In this document: piece after piece, positions 1-7,018 of the stretch
Numbering within the stretch: position 1 is the stretch's first letter
How the letters are laid out: every line of letters begins with the position of its first letter
Source: Thermoleophilia bacterium
GTDB taxonomy: Bacteria; Actinomycetota; Thermoleophilia; Gaiellales; Gaiellaceae
NCBI GenBank assembly: GCA_019683855.1
Contig: JADGHP010000003.1
Span: 1-38,867, forward strand
Direction: 5' to 3'
Length of the DNA stretch: 38,867 nucleotides
The notes under the pieces: generated by a model
Seen by the model: the letters and a program-made list of their open reading frames with translations, nothing else
The model's database searches: none
Told to the model about the DNA's origin: nothing
Program-made: the position numbers and the translations under genes

Positions 1-598
1 CGCCTACCACGAGGGCGGGCACGCCCTGATGGCGCACCTGATGGGCTCCGTGATGGAGCTGCAGAAGGTGACGATCGTCTCCCGCGGCAACGCGCTCGGT
101 TACGCCTTCTACCTGCCCGAGGAGGACCGCTACCTGCACACGAAGGACGAGCTCGTCGACCGGATGGTGGTCGCGCTCGCGGGCCGCGCCGCCGAGGAGG
201 TGGTCTTCGGGCGCGTGACGAACGGGGCCGCGAACGACCTCGAGAAGGTGACCGAGATCGCGCGCGCCATGGTGTTCGAGTGGGGCATGGGCGAGACGGT
301 CACCTCGCGCACGATGCGCGCCGACAACTACGCCCTCTCCGAGGAGACCAAGCGCGTGCGCGACCAGGAGCAAGCGCGGCTCACCGACGGCGCGTACGAG
401 GAGGCGCTGCGACTCCTGAAGAAGCACCGCGCCACCCTCGACCGCATCGCGAGCGCGCTGCTCGAGAAGGAGACGCTCGTGCGCGAGGAGCTGCTCGAGA
501 TCGTCGGCGACCTCGAGCCGGAGTCGCGCGCCTCGGAGACGGTCGGCGTCCCGCGCGTGGTCGCCGCGCGCCCGTCCGCCCGGGACGGCTCGGGCTAG
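1..598 (+). CDS. ftsH: ATP-dependent zinc metalloprotease FtsH, C-terminal part (5' end outside window)
   Basis: Membrane-anchored AAA+ protease that degrades misfolded and regulatory membrane proteins. Only the M41 peptidase domain is present; the frame is open from base 2 and ends with TAG. It begins with AYHEGGHALM, the HExxH zinc site (HEGGH, where HEAGH is usual), so zinc ligands and catalytic Glu are intact. The segment GAANDLEKVTEIARAMV, about 75 residues on, holds the Asp that is the third zinc ligand in the family. The last ~90 residues are the usual helical tail, ending in a short unconserved extension. The membrane segments and AAA+ module must lie upstream of the window. Identification rests on these motifs and is firm; whether this is the only FtsH of the organism cannot be seen. 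Confidence 0.95.
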   Translation, partial: AYHEGGHALMAHLMGSVMELQKVTIVSRGNALGYAFYLPEEDRYLHTKDELVDRMVVALAGRAAEEVVFGRVTNGAANDLEKVTEIARAMVFEWGMGETVTSRTMRADNYALSEETKRVRDQEQARLTDGAYEEALRLLKKHRATLDRIASALLEKETLVREELLEIVGDLEPESRASETVGVPRVVAARPSARDGSG

Positions 599-645
599 GT
601 GGCCCCGCGCCGCCGTTCCCGTCCGCATCCCCCGAGCCGTTCACA

Positions 646-651
646 TACGAT
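646..651 (+). promoter_or_regulatory. -10 box TACGAT of the epimerase gene (leaderless start)
   Basis: TACGAT lies seven bases before GTG 659, placing transcription start at or next to the start codon. No Shine-Dalgarno sequence precedes this GTG. No good -35 box is visible. Confidence 0.5.
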
Positions 652-658
652 CGCTCGC

Positions 659-1063
659 GTGGAGGCGCGCGGGATCCATCACGTCGGGATCGCGGTCGAG
701 GATCTCGACGAGGCGCTCGGGACGTACGAGCGGCTGCTCGGCGGCCGGCTCGAGCACCGGGAGCGCGTCGACGACCAGGGTGTCGAGGCCGCCTCCGTCC
801 GGATCGGCGAGAGTCGCGTCGAGCTGCTCGCCGCGCTCGGCGACGACACGCCCGTCGGCCGCTTCCTCGCGCGGCGCGGCCCCGGGGTGCATCACATCGC
901 CTACGAGGTGGCGGACGTCCGGGCCGCGATCGCCGAGCTCGCCGCGGCGGGCGCCGAGCTCGTCGACGCCGAGCCGCGACGAGGCATGTTCGGCCTCGAG
1001 GTCGCGTTCGTCCATCCGGAGTCGGTTCACGGTGTCCTCTCGGAGGTGGTGTCGGGTGGCTGA
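659..1063 (+). CDS. mce: Methylmalonyl-CoA epimerase (VOC/glyoxalase family)
   Basis: Interconverts (R)- and (S)-methylmalonyl-CoA in propionyl-CoA metabolism; cytoplasmic. The 134-residue protein has the two beta-alpha-beta-beta-beta modules of the VOC fold: GIHHVGIAVEDLDEALGTYE at residues 4-23 and GVHHIAYEVADVRAAI in the second half, each giving a metal-binding His. The end HPESVHGVL matches the HPKSTGGVL-type metal/substrate loop of epimerases. The length is typical. I chose GTG 659 because the fold starts right after it and a -10 hexamer precedes it; a longer start at 599 would add an Arg/Pro-rich, unconserved tail. No mutase gene is in the window. Another VOC dioxygenase-like role cannot be fully excluded. 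Confidence 0.85.
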   Translation: MEARGIHHVGIAVEDLDEALGTYERLLGGRLEHRERVDDQGVEAASVRIGESRVELLAALGDDTPVGRFLARRGPGVHHIAYEVADVRAAIAELAAAGAELVDAEPRRGMFGLEVAFVHPESVHGVLSEVVSGG

Positions 1064-1283
1064 GGAGCGCGTCAGGGTCGAGATCGGCTTCGAGGGAGGC
1101 CAGATCGTCGGCAGCTTCGTGGAGCCGGCGTCGGCTGATGAGCTCGAGTCGGCGCTCCACCACGACGGGCCGCGCGTGGTCGTGCTCGAGACCGAGGACG
1201 GGCCGCTGCACGTCGTCGTCTCGCGCGTCGCCTACTTCAAGCGCGTCGTGCGCGCGGGCCGCGTCGGCTTCGTCGCCGGCTGA
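1056..1283 (+). CDS. Small conserved-looking protein of unknown function (75 aa)
   Basis: I do not recognise this protein with confidence. It starts at GTG 1056, overlapping the last 8 bases of the epimerase gene, with a good Shine-Dalgarno GGAGGTG just upstream, so the pair is translationally coupled. The product is acidic with alternating hydrophobic residues, predicting a small beta-alpha-beta fold: RVEIGFEGGQIVGSFVEP, then a helix, then PRVVVLETEDGPLHVVV and SRVAYFKRVV. The layout (short strand, helix, EDG hairpin, final VAYF strand) vaguely recalls the actinobacterial DUF3107 family, but this is an impression only. No signal peptide, membrane segment or Cys pair is seen. Confidence 0.7.
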   Translation: MAEERVRVEIGFEGGQIVGSFVEPASADELESALHHDGPRVVVLETEDGPLHVVVSRVAYFKRVVRAGRVGFVAG

Positions 1284-1324
1284 CGCGTTAGCCGGGCGCT
1301 CGCCGCGGGGAAGAAACGTCCGGG

Positions 1325-1912
1325 ATGAGCCCGGACCGAGGCGAGCGGGCATCGGCACGCGACTCCGAGGAGCGCATCCGCGAGCTCGTCGCGCGCGGCC
1401 AGAGGGGCGACCGCGACGCCCTCGAGGAGCTGTACCTGATCCACTTCGACCGGATCTACAGCTACCTGCACGTGAGCGTCGGCAACCGTCACGACGCCGA
1501 GGACCTGACGACGCAGACGTTCCTCAAGATGCTGGAGAAGATCGGCGGCTTCACGTGGCGGACGGCGCCGTTCTCGGCGTGGCTGTTCCGGATCGCGCAC
1601 AACCTCGCCATGGACCACTTCCGCTCGCGGCGCCGCTGGCGGCCGGAGGAGGAGGTGCCGGAGCCGCTCGGCGAGCAGGAGCCCTCGGCGGAGCTCGCCG
1701 CGATGCACGCGATCGGCCGCACCTCGATGCTGGAGCTGATCGAGAAGCTCTCGTCCGAGCAGCGGCAGGTGCTGACGCTGAAGTTCGTCTTCAACTTCCC
1801 GAACGTCGAGGTGGCGGCGATCCTCGGCAAGAGCGAGGGCGCGATCAAGTCGCTCCAGCATCGCGCGCTCGCGTCGCTCGAGGAGCGGATCCCGCACCGC
1901 GAGACGGCGTGA
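1325..1912 (+). CDS. ECF-type RNA polymerase sigma factor
   Basis: A 195-residue sigma-70-family protein with only regions 2 and 4, the architecture of extracytoplasmic-function sigma factors. Region 2 (about residues 35-105) includes ALEELYLIHFDRIYSYL, the core-binding HDAEDLTTQTFLKML and the -10-recognising FSAWLFRIAHNLAMDHFR. Region 4 (about 135-190) has LSSEQRQVLTLKFVF and the helix-turn-helix NVEVAAILGKSEGAIKSLQH. The first ~20 residues are charged and unconserved. GGGGAAG upstream of ATG 1325 is a plausible ribosome site. No anti-sigma factor gene is adjacent, so the activating signal is unknown; the next gene is a GTPase. Confidence 0.92.
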   Translation: MSPDRGERASARDSEERIRELVARGQRGDRDALEELYLIHFDRIYSYLHVSVGNRHDAEDLTTQTFLKMLEKIGGFTWRTAPFSAWLFRIAHNLAMDHFRSRRRWRPEEEVPEPLGEQEPSAELAAMHAIGRTSMLELIEKLSSEQRQVLTLKFVFNFPNVEVAAILGKSEGAIKSLQHRALASLEERIPHRETA

Positions 1913-1923
1913 GCCGGAGCGGC

Positions 1924-1929
1924 TAGCCT
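1924..1929 (+). promoter_or_regulatory. -10 box TAGCCT of the ychF-like gene (leaderless start)
   Basis: TAGCCT is followed by six bases and GTG 1936. It lies just after the sigma-factor stop codon. It supports both an independent promoter and the GTG start. Confidence 0.5.
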
Positions 1930-1935
1930 GCCGCC

Positions 1936-2859
1936 GTGGCGCTCGAGGCCGGCATCGTGGGGCTCCCCGGCTCCGGGAAGACGACGCTCTTCCGCGCTCT
2001 GACGCACGCCGAGACGCACGGCTCCGGCAAGGAGCACGTGGGCATGGCGCAGATCCCGGACGAGCGGCTCCAGCGGCTCGCGGCCACCGTCGGCGCTCGC
2101 AAGGTGACGCCCGCCGCGGTGCGCGTCGTCGACGTGCCCGGGACCGGGCCCCAGCTCCTCGGCAACCTGCGCCAGGTGGACGCGCTGCTCGTCGTGCTGG
2201 ACGGCTTCTCCGGCACGCGCGTTCCGAGCGACGATCTCGAGACGCTCCGCCTCGAGCTGCTCGTCGCCGACCGCGACCACGTCGAGCGGCGGCTGGAGCG
2301 GGTGGCCAAGCAGGCGAAGTCGGGCGACGCGAGGCTGCGCGCGGAGGCGGCCCAGCTCGAGCGGCTGCTCGCGCACCTCGACGCCGGGCGGACGCTCGCC
2401 GAGTGGGAGGGCGACCTGCCGGCGGAGCTCCAGCCGCTGACCACGAAGCCGCTGATCGTGCTCGAGAACGGACCCGGCGGCGTCGACCTCCAGCTCGAAG
2501 CGGAGCTCGCCGAGCTCAGCCCCGAGGAGGCGGCCGAGCTCCGCGGCGAGGAGGAGAGCGCGCTCGGCGAGGTCGTGCGCCGGCTGGCGGAGACGCTCGA
2601 TCTCATCACCTTCTTCACCGCCGGGGAGAAGGAGACGCGCGCGTGGACGCTCCGGCGCGGCCAGACCGCGCTCGACGCGGCGGCCGCGATCCACTCCGAC
2701 ATCGCGCGCGGCTTCATCCGCTGCGAGGTGGTGCGCTGGGACGACCTCGTCGCCGCCGGCGGCCACGCCGAGGCGGCCCGCGCCGGCAGGCAGCGCCTCG
2801 AGGGCAAGACCTACGTCGTCCAGGACGGCGACGTCCTCAACGTCCGCTTCAACGTCTGA
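1936..2859 (+). CDS. ychF: YchF/Obg-family nucleotide-binding protein, shortened G domain
   Basis: YchF proteins are universal P-loop NTPases, ATP-preferring in studied members, that bind ribosomes and affect stress responses. The P-loop GLPGSGKTTLF is at residues 9-19 and the G3 motif is DVPG near residue 64. A coiled segment follows, and the C-terminal TGS-like (DUF933) domain is excellent: FFTAGEKETRAWTLRRGQTA, IARGFIRCEVVRWDDL and GKTYVVQDGDVLNVRFNV at the very end. At 307 residues it is about 50 shorter than the usual ~360. The loss is mainly after G3, where family members have a long Gly-rich switch segment; here DVPGTGPQ leads straight to LLGNLRQVDALLVVLDGF. The NxxE-type base-recognition motif is also not evident (LIVLENG instead). 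It may be a divergent YchF paralogue rather than the housekeeping protein. Confidence 0.88.
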   Translation: MALEAGIVGLPGSGKTTLFRALTHAETHGSGKEHVGMAQIPDERLQRLAATVGARKVTPAAVRVVDVPGTGPQLLGNLRQVDALLVVLDGFSGTRVPSDDLETLRLELLVADRDHVERRLERVAKQAKSGDARLRAEAAQLERLLAHLDAGRTLAEWEGDLPAELQPLTTKPLIVLENGPGGVDLQLEAELAELSPEEAAELRGEEESALGEVVRRLAETLDLITFFTAGEKETRAWTLRRGQTALDAAAAIHSDIARGFIRCEVVRWDDLVAAGGHAEAARAGRQRLEGKTYVVQDGDVLNVRFNV

Positions 2860-2935
2860 ATCAGTCGCGCCGGCGGATCGCGCGCCCGGCGACGATCTCG
2901 CCGTGCTGTCGCCGTAGCCGGGACGCCGGCCGGCG

Positions 2936-3769
2936 CTACCCGGCGGTGATCAGCACCACCCCGGCGAGCGTCACGAGCATGCCCGCCTCCTGCGAGCGCT
3001 GCACGCGCTCGCCGAGCACGAGGCGAGCGAGCAGGACGGTCACCACCGGGTACAGGGACGCGAGCACCGAGACGACGCTCAGCAGCCCGTGCGTCGACGC
3101 CGCCGCGGCGAAGAGCGCGTTCCCACCCGTGTCGAGGACGCCGATCGCGACGAGCCCCGGCAGGTGCTCGCGCGCGACGCCGTGCCCGCCGCCGCGAAGC
3201 AGCGCGGTCGTCCAGACGAGGCTCACCGACGTGCAGCGGAATAGGAACGCGGGCCACAGCCAGTCGTGCGCGGCCGCCGCGTGCATCGGCGCGTAGTAGG
3301 CGCCGAAGGCGAGCATGGCCGCCACCGCCCAGCCGACGCCCCGCGCGACGCGCGCCCTCTCGTCCCGGCGCTCGACCGAGGCGAGCAAGCTGCCGCCGAG
3401 CGCCGCGACGAAGCCGATCCCCTGCAGCCCGTCGATCCGGTCGCCGGCGGCGATCCCCCACGCGACCGGGATGCCCGCGGCGACCGCCGCGATCGGGGCG
3501 ACCACGCTCATCGCGCCCGCCGCCATGCCGCGGTAGAAGGCGGCGAGCCCGATCGTCCCCAGCACGGCCGACACGCACGCCCACGCGACCCCGGCGTCTG
3601 CGGGCCCCGAGCCGCGGACGGCGACCGCGATCCCGAGCGCGACGAGGCCGAACGGCTGCGACCAGGCCATCACCGCGAGCGCCGGCAGGGCGCGGCTCTT
3701 CAGCCCCCCGAAGAAGTCGCCGAGCCCCCAGGCGAGGCTGGCGGCGAGAGCGAAGCCCGCCGACAGCAC
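2936..3769 (-). CDS. EamA/DMT-superfamily permease
   Basis: An integral membrane protein of 277 residues with about ten hydrophobic helices in two repeated halves (around residues 1-135 and 145-277), the hallmark of EamA drug/metabolite transporters. Clues are FALAASLAWGLGDFFGGLKS at the start, FYRGMAAGAMSVVAPIAA closing the first repeat, and ALFAAAASTHGLLSVVSVLA followed by SLYPVVTVLLARLVLGERV in the second, the classic EamA end motif. The substrate cannot be deduced. Its GTG start at 3769 shares one base with the TAG of the HD-domain gene upstream (TAGTG), so it is translationally coupled to it. It converges with ychF, leaving 76 bases between the stops. Confidence 0.85.
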   Translation of the reverse strand: MLSAGFALAASLAWGLGDFFGGLKSRALPALAVMAWSQPFGLVALGIAVAVRGSGPADAGVAWACVSAVLGTIGLAAFYRGMAAGAMSVVAPIAAVAAGIPVAWGIAAGDRIDGLQGIGFVAALGGSLLASVERRDERARVARGVGWAVAAMLAFGAYYAPMHAAAAHDWLWPAFLFRCTSVSLVWTTALLRGGGHGVAREHLPGLVAIGVLDTGGNALFAAAASTHGLLSVVSVLASLYPVVTVLLARLVLGERVQRSQEAGMLVTLAGVVLITAG

Positions 3770-4602
3770 TAGTCGGGCGGAACCGGTCGCGTGGCCGCGA
3801 CGGCGTCGAGCTGGTTCGCGTGGTAGAGGACGGCCGCCTCGGCGGTGCGCGCGGCGCGGGCGTCGTGGTGGCACGAGACGGCGTGCAGGAGCTCGGCGCG
3901 CGCGGTCGCGTCGAGCCCGGAGGATCGCTCTTCGATCAGACGCAGGCCCAGGTGGACGTGGCCGAGCAGGCGCCCCTCGTCCGTCTGCCGGAAGACGGGC
4001 CCCCGGCCGAGCTCCCGCGTCCGGCCGACGTCGTGCAGGAGCGCCGCCGCGAGCACGAGATCGCCCCGCAGCCGCGGGTGGAGCTGCGCCGTCTCGCGGC
4101 AGAGCGTCGCCACGCCGACGGTGTGCTCGAGCAGGCCGCCCGCGTACGAGTGATGCCCGTCGAGCGTCGCCGGCAGCGCGCGCAGCGCCGCCCGGGTCTC
4201 GGCGTCCAGCACGCGCGCCGTCGTCTCGCGCAGCCCCGGGTGGCCGATCTCGGCGGCGAGGAACTCGAGGAATCCCTCCAGCTCGTCGGCGTCGCGGCGC
4301 AGCGCCGGCGCCAGCGAGGCGGGGTCGACGCCCGGCGCCGGCTCGAGCGTGCGCACCTCGAGCTGGAGCCGGTCGCGGAAGCGTTCGACGCGGCCGAGCA
4401 CCCGCACGGCGTCGCCCTCGGCGAAGCGCGCGTCGAGCAGGTCCACGTCGTTCCACACGCGCGCGGCGATACGGCCGCTCGGGTCGACGAGCTCGAGGGC
4501 GAGGTACGGCGAGCCCGTGCGCGTGCGCAGCCGCTCCTTCCTCGCGACCGCGTACACGCCCTCGACGGTGCGGTTGGCCTCGAGCTGCGCGATCGCAGTC
4601 AC
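3769..4602 (-). CDS. OB-fold plus HD-domain phosphohydrolase/3'-5' exoribonuclease (YhaM-like)
   Basis: The 277-residue protein has two domains. Residues ~10-75 form an OB-fold nucleic-acid-binding domain (GSPYLALELVDPSGRIAARV, AEGDAVRVLGRVERFRDRLQ). Residues ~125-260 form an HD domain with metal-binding residues HHSYAGGLLEHTVGVA and LAAALLHDVGRTREL, then a later LGHVHLGLRLI and CHHDAR. This order is that of YhaM-type 3'-5' exoribonucleases, which are usually somewhat longer (~310 residues). I chose GTG 4602 because the OB fold begins directly after it and a TACACT -10 box lies nine bases upstream. It heads a two-gene unit with the EamA permease. The exact substrate (RNA, ssDNA or nucleotide) is inferred only. 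Confidence 0.82.
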   Translation of the reverse strand: MTAIAQLEANRTVEGVYAVARKERLRTRTGSPYLALELVDPSGRIAARVWNDVDLLDARFAEGDAVRVLGRVERFRDRLQLEVRTLEPAPGVDPASLAPALRRDADELEGFLEFLAAEIGHPGLRETTARVLDAETRAALRALPATLDGHHSYAGGLLEHTVGVATLCRETAQLHPRLRGDLVLAAALLHDVGRTRELGRGPVFRQTDEGRLLGHVHLGLRLIEERSSGLDATARAELLHAVSCHHDARAARTAEAAVLYHANQLDAVAATRPVPPD

Positions 4603-4617
4603 TCCGAGCGGAGTGTA
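4601..4617 (-). promoter_or_regulatory. -10 box TACACT plus palindrome over the start of the HD-domain gene
   Basis: On the minus strand TACACT (4617-4612) lies nine bases before GTG 4602. Overlapping it is ACTCCGAGCGGAGT (4601-4614), with 6-base arms around AG, which could be an operator or an initiation-region hairpin. The opposite-strand promoter for the DUF1015 gene begins about 65 bases away. Confidence 0.4.
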
Positions 4618-4679
4618 AGCGCCCGCCCTGACTGCGCCTCGAGGCGGCTGGAAGCGGGAAGCCGGGTCGGCGCGGTTGA

Positions 4680-4685
4680 TACGGT
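4680..4685 (+). promoter_or_regulatory. -10 box TACGGT of the DUF1015 gene (leaderless start)
   Basis: TACGGT is followed by seven bases and GTG 4693. This spacing favours GTG 4693 over the in-frame ATG two codons downstream (4699). Confidence 0.45.
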
Positions 4686-4692
4686 CACTCCC

Positions 4693-5748
4693 GTGGCAAT
4701 GATCCGCCCGTTCCGTGCGCTCCGCTACGACGAGGCTGTCGCGGGGCCTCTCGAGCGACTGGTCGCGCCTCCGTACGATGTGGTCTCGCCCGAGGAGCGA
4801 GAGCGACTCCGCGAGCGAAGCCCGTACAACGTCGTCCATCTGACGCTCCCGGACTCGGAGGAGCAGGCCGCCCGCGACCTCGTGGACTGGCGGGCCCGCG
4901 GCGTCCTCGTCGAGGAGCCGGAGCCCTGCTACTGGTGGCTCGCGCAGGACTACGTCGGTCCCGACGGGGTCTCCCGCCGCCGCGAGGGTTTCGTCGCCTC
5001 GCTCCGCGCGGAGCCGTACGAGCGCCGGATCGTCCTCCCGCACGAGCGCACGCACGCGGGGCCGAAGGAGGGGCGGCTGCGGCTGCTTTCCGCGACGCGC
5101 ACCCACCTCGAGCCGATCTTCCTCCTCTGGGACGGCACGACCGAGGTGGACGGGCTCGGCGAGCCGGATCTCGAGGCCGACGAGGGCGGCGTCCGCTCGC
5201 GGCTGTGGCGGCTCGACGCTGAGCTCGGGGACGCGCTGACCGAGGAGCTCCGCGACGCCCAGCTCCTGATCGCGGACGGACACCACCGCTACGAGACGAC
5301 GCTCGCCTTCCACGAGCAGGACGGCTCCGAGGAGTCGGCGTGGCTGATGGCCGTGATCGTCCCCACCGACCAGGAGGGGCTGACGATCTTCCCGACCCAC
5401 CGCATCGCGCAGTCCGCCGACGGCGTCGCCGGCACGCCGATCGACCCGCCCGCCGAGGAACTGCCCGGGGTCGTCCTCTACCGCGGCGGCCGCTACGAGC
5501 TGCTCGAGGGGGAGGGGCTCGATCCGGAGGTCGTCGACCGGCTCGCGCCGCAGGGCGTCACCTACACCCCGTACGCCGCCGAGGCGGTCGCCGCGGTCGA
5601 TCGGGGCGAGGCGCAGGCGGCCTTCCTGCTGCGCCCGACGCGGATCGAGGACGTGTGGGAGGTGGCGCGCCGCGGCGACGTGATGCCGCAGAAGAGCACG
5701 TTCTTCTACCCGAAGCTGACGAGCGGCCTGCTCTTCCACCCGCTGTGA
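4693..5748 (+). CDS. DUF1015 family protein
   Basis: A cytoplasmic protein of 351 residues matching DUF1015 along its whole length. The start IRPFRALRYDEAV and APPYDVVSPEERERL are characteristic of the family N terminus. The central LIADGHHRYETTLAFHE is the family's most conserved block and suggests a catalytic or nucleotide-binding His/Asp centre. The end VMPQKSTFFYPKLTSGL matches the C-terminal signature. The family's biochemical role is not settled and I do not assign one. The stop overlaps the start of the next gene by four bases (GTGA), so the two proteins are probably made together, hinting at a shared phosphate- or polyol-related pathway. The promoter region is shared with the divergent HD-domain gene. 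Confidence 0.88.
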   Translation: MAMIRPFRALRYDEAVAGPLERLVAPPYDVVSPEERERLRERSPYNVVHLTLPDSEEQAARDLVDWRARGVLVEEPEPCYWWLAQDYVGPDGVSRRREGFVASLRAEPYERRIVLPHERTHAGPKEGRLRLLSATRTHLEPIFLLWDGTTEVDGLGEPDLEADEGGVRSRLWRLDAELGDALTEELRDAQLLIADGHHRYETTLAFHEQDGSEESAWLMAVIVPTDQEGLTIFPTHRIAQSADGVAGTPIDPPAEELPGVVLYRGGRYELLEGEGLDPEVVDRLAPQGVTYTPYAAEAVAAVDRGEAQAAFLLRPTRIEDVWEVARRGDVMPQKSTFFYPKLTSGLLFHPL

Positions 5749-6542
5749 GCGCGAGCCCCGACTGGCTCGCCGTCTGCCGGGGCGCGGTGGAGGACGTCCG
5801 CGCCGTGCTCGCCGAGCTGCCGACCCGCGCCGAGCGGGAGCCAGTCGTCGGCATGGGCTTCGGCGGCGACGAGACGACCGCCGTCGACCGGGCCGCCGAG
5901 GACGCGATCCTCGCCCGCTTCCGCGACCTCGACGTCACCGTCGTCTCCGAGGAGGTCGGGCGCGTCGGCGACGGGTCGACCCTCGTCGTCGTCGATCCCA
6001 TCGACGGCTCCCTCAACGCCAAGCGGGGGATCCCCTTCTTCTCGCTCTCGATCGCGGTCGCCGAGGGGGAGCGCATGGACGACGTCCGCTTCGCCTACGT
6101 CTACGACTTCGGCTCCGGCGAGGAGTGGACGGCCCGGCGCGGCGGGGGCGCGTGGCTCGACGGGGAGCCCCTCGGGGCGGTGCGGCCGAAGGAGCGGATC
6201 GAGATCCTGAGCTTCGAGGCGACCCTGACCTCGCTCGTCGCCCGGGATGCGCCCAAGATCGCCGAGCTCGCGTACCGGCTGCGGATCATGGGCTCGCTCG
6301 CGCTCTCGCTCTGCCACCTCGCCGCCGGCCGCGTCGACGCCGTCTGCTCGCTCAAGGGCGCCCGCTCGGTCGACATCGCCGCCGCGCAGCTCCTCTGCCG
6401 CGAGGTGGGGCTCGCCATCGACCTCGTCGACGTCGAGACCCCGTTCGGCGAGGCGCCGCTCGACCTCGAGGGGCGCTCGCGCGTCGCGGCGGCGGGAACC
6501 AGCGCGCTGTGCCGCCGGATCGCGGACGCCCTGTCCGCGTAG
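5745..6542 (+). CDS. Inositol monophosphatase-family phosphatase
   Basis: A 265-residue Mg2+-dependent sugar/inositol phosphatase of the IMPase/FBPase/CysQ superfamily. Metal ligands are seen in DETTAVDRAAE (residues ~40-50), VVSEEVG (~66-72) and DPIDGS (~85-90), the last being the family signature, followed by FFSLSIAVAEG. Near the C terminus GSLALSLCHLAAGRVDAVC is followed by ARSVDIAAAQLL, where most members have a W-D-[IV]-A-A-G motif; here the Trp is Ser but the metal-ligand Asp is kept. It starts at GTG 5745 within the end of the DUF1015 gene (GTGA overlap). Substrate could be inositol-1-phosphate, fructose-1,6-bisphosphate or PAP; the sequence alone does not decide. Confidence 0.88.
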   Translation: MSASPDWLAVCRGAVEDVRAVLAELPTRAEREPVVGMGFGGDETTAVDRAAEDAILARFRDLDVTVVSEEVGRVGDGSTLVVVDPIDGSLNAKRGIPFFSLSIAVAEGERMDDVRFAYVYDFGSGEEWTARRGGGAWLDGEPLGAVRPKERIEILSFEATLTSLVARDAPKIAELAYRLRIMGSLALSLCHLAAGRVDAVCSLKGARSVDIAAAQLLCREVGLAIDLVDVETPFGEAPLDLEGRSRVAAAGTSALCRRIADALSA

Positions 6543-6634
6543 GCTTCCCGCCGCGGAACGCCGCGCTCCTCAAGGAGCTCGTGACCGCCCGAACCAGCAC
6601 CGCGGGCGGCTGAGCGACCAAGGAGGGGCTCCGC

Positions 6635-6669
6635 GGACATGTCCCCTGACCTGGTCAGGTGACATGTCC
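6635..6669. repeat. Palindromic GGACRYGTCC element, copy A
   Basis: A 35-base near-perfect palindrome. The left arm is GGACATGTCCCCTGACC (6635-6651), the centre a single T, and the right arm GGTCAGGTGACATGTCC (6653-6669), with one mismatch over 17 pairs. The inner 10-mer GGACATGTCC is itself a perfect palindrome. A partial extra copy, GTCATGTCCC, follows at about 6676. The element lies 92 bases after the phosphatase stop codon in a 247-base gene-poor stretch and has three relatives in this window (12454, 30964, 35739). It could end transcription, bind a dimeric protein, or be a REP-like repeat. Confidence 0.8.
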
Positions 6670-6789
6670 GCTCCCGTCATGTCCCGCGACGTGTTCGTCT
6701 ACGGCGAGGCTTGCTCCGTAGCTTCCCGCAGCGCCGATCCGCGCTCATCCCGATGACTGCGCAGACGGCCCCGCTCCATCCTGCGGCCG

Positions 6790-7002
6790 ATGTCGAGGCT
6801 CGTGCACATCCCGGTGGAGGCCCCGGCCCCCGTCCGTCCCCTCCTCGTCGCGCTGCTCGGCGTGGGGCTCGGGTCGTACCTGCTCCTTGCCGCGCTCGCG
6901 ATCGCGGAGATCGGGACCTGGAGCCTGGCGCTCGTGCCCGCGGCCCTCGCCTGCTTCGGCGCGGCCGGGCGGGAGCTGTACGCGCTCCTCCGTCGACGTT
7001 GA
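6790..7002 (+). CDS. Small two-helix membrane protein, unknown function (70 aa)
   Basis: Not a recognised family. A 70-residue protein starts at ATG 6790. After a short polar N terminus there are two hydrophobic helices (about residues 17-40, rich in Leu/Gly, and 43-60), then the basic tail ALLRRR. A CATCCT hexamer seven bases upstream resembles the leaderless -10 boxes elsewhere in the window. It stands just before the secreted-protein/ABC-ATPase pair and may belong with that envelope system, but this is only positional inference. Confidence 0.55.
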   Translation: MSRLVHIPVEAPAPVRPLLVALLGVGLGSYLLLAALAIAEIGTWSLALVPAALACFGAAGRELYALLRRR

Positions 7003-7006
7003 CGCG

Positions 7007-7012
7007 TACGAT
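7007..7012 (+). promoter_or_regulatory. -10 box TACGAT of the secreted-protein gene (leaderless start)
   Basis: TACGAT is followed by six bases and GTG 7019. It lies a few bases after the stop of the small membrane protein, so the ABC unit has its own promoter. Confidence 0.5.
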
Positions 7013-7018
7013 CGAGGC

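Noticed and set aside
599-658. Longer start of the epimerase gene at 599.
   Set aside because: The extra residues are Arg/Pro/Ser-rich, and the promoter hexamer at 646 would lie inside the gene.
1056-1283. Naming the 75-residue protein as DUF3107.
   Set aside because: The resemblance is only in the order of predicted strands and a final VAYF; not enough to name it.
2924-2935. Perfect palindrome CGCCGGCCGGCG between the ychF-like and permease genes as a terminator.
   Set aside because: No loop beyond four of its own bases and no T-run; such GC palindromes are common at this base composition.
6635-6644. GGACATGTCC fits the animal p53 half-site consensus RRRCWWGYYY.
   Set aside because: Coincidence: bacteria have no p53. 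The palindrome is noted only as a repeat unit.
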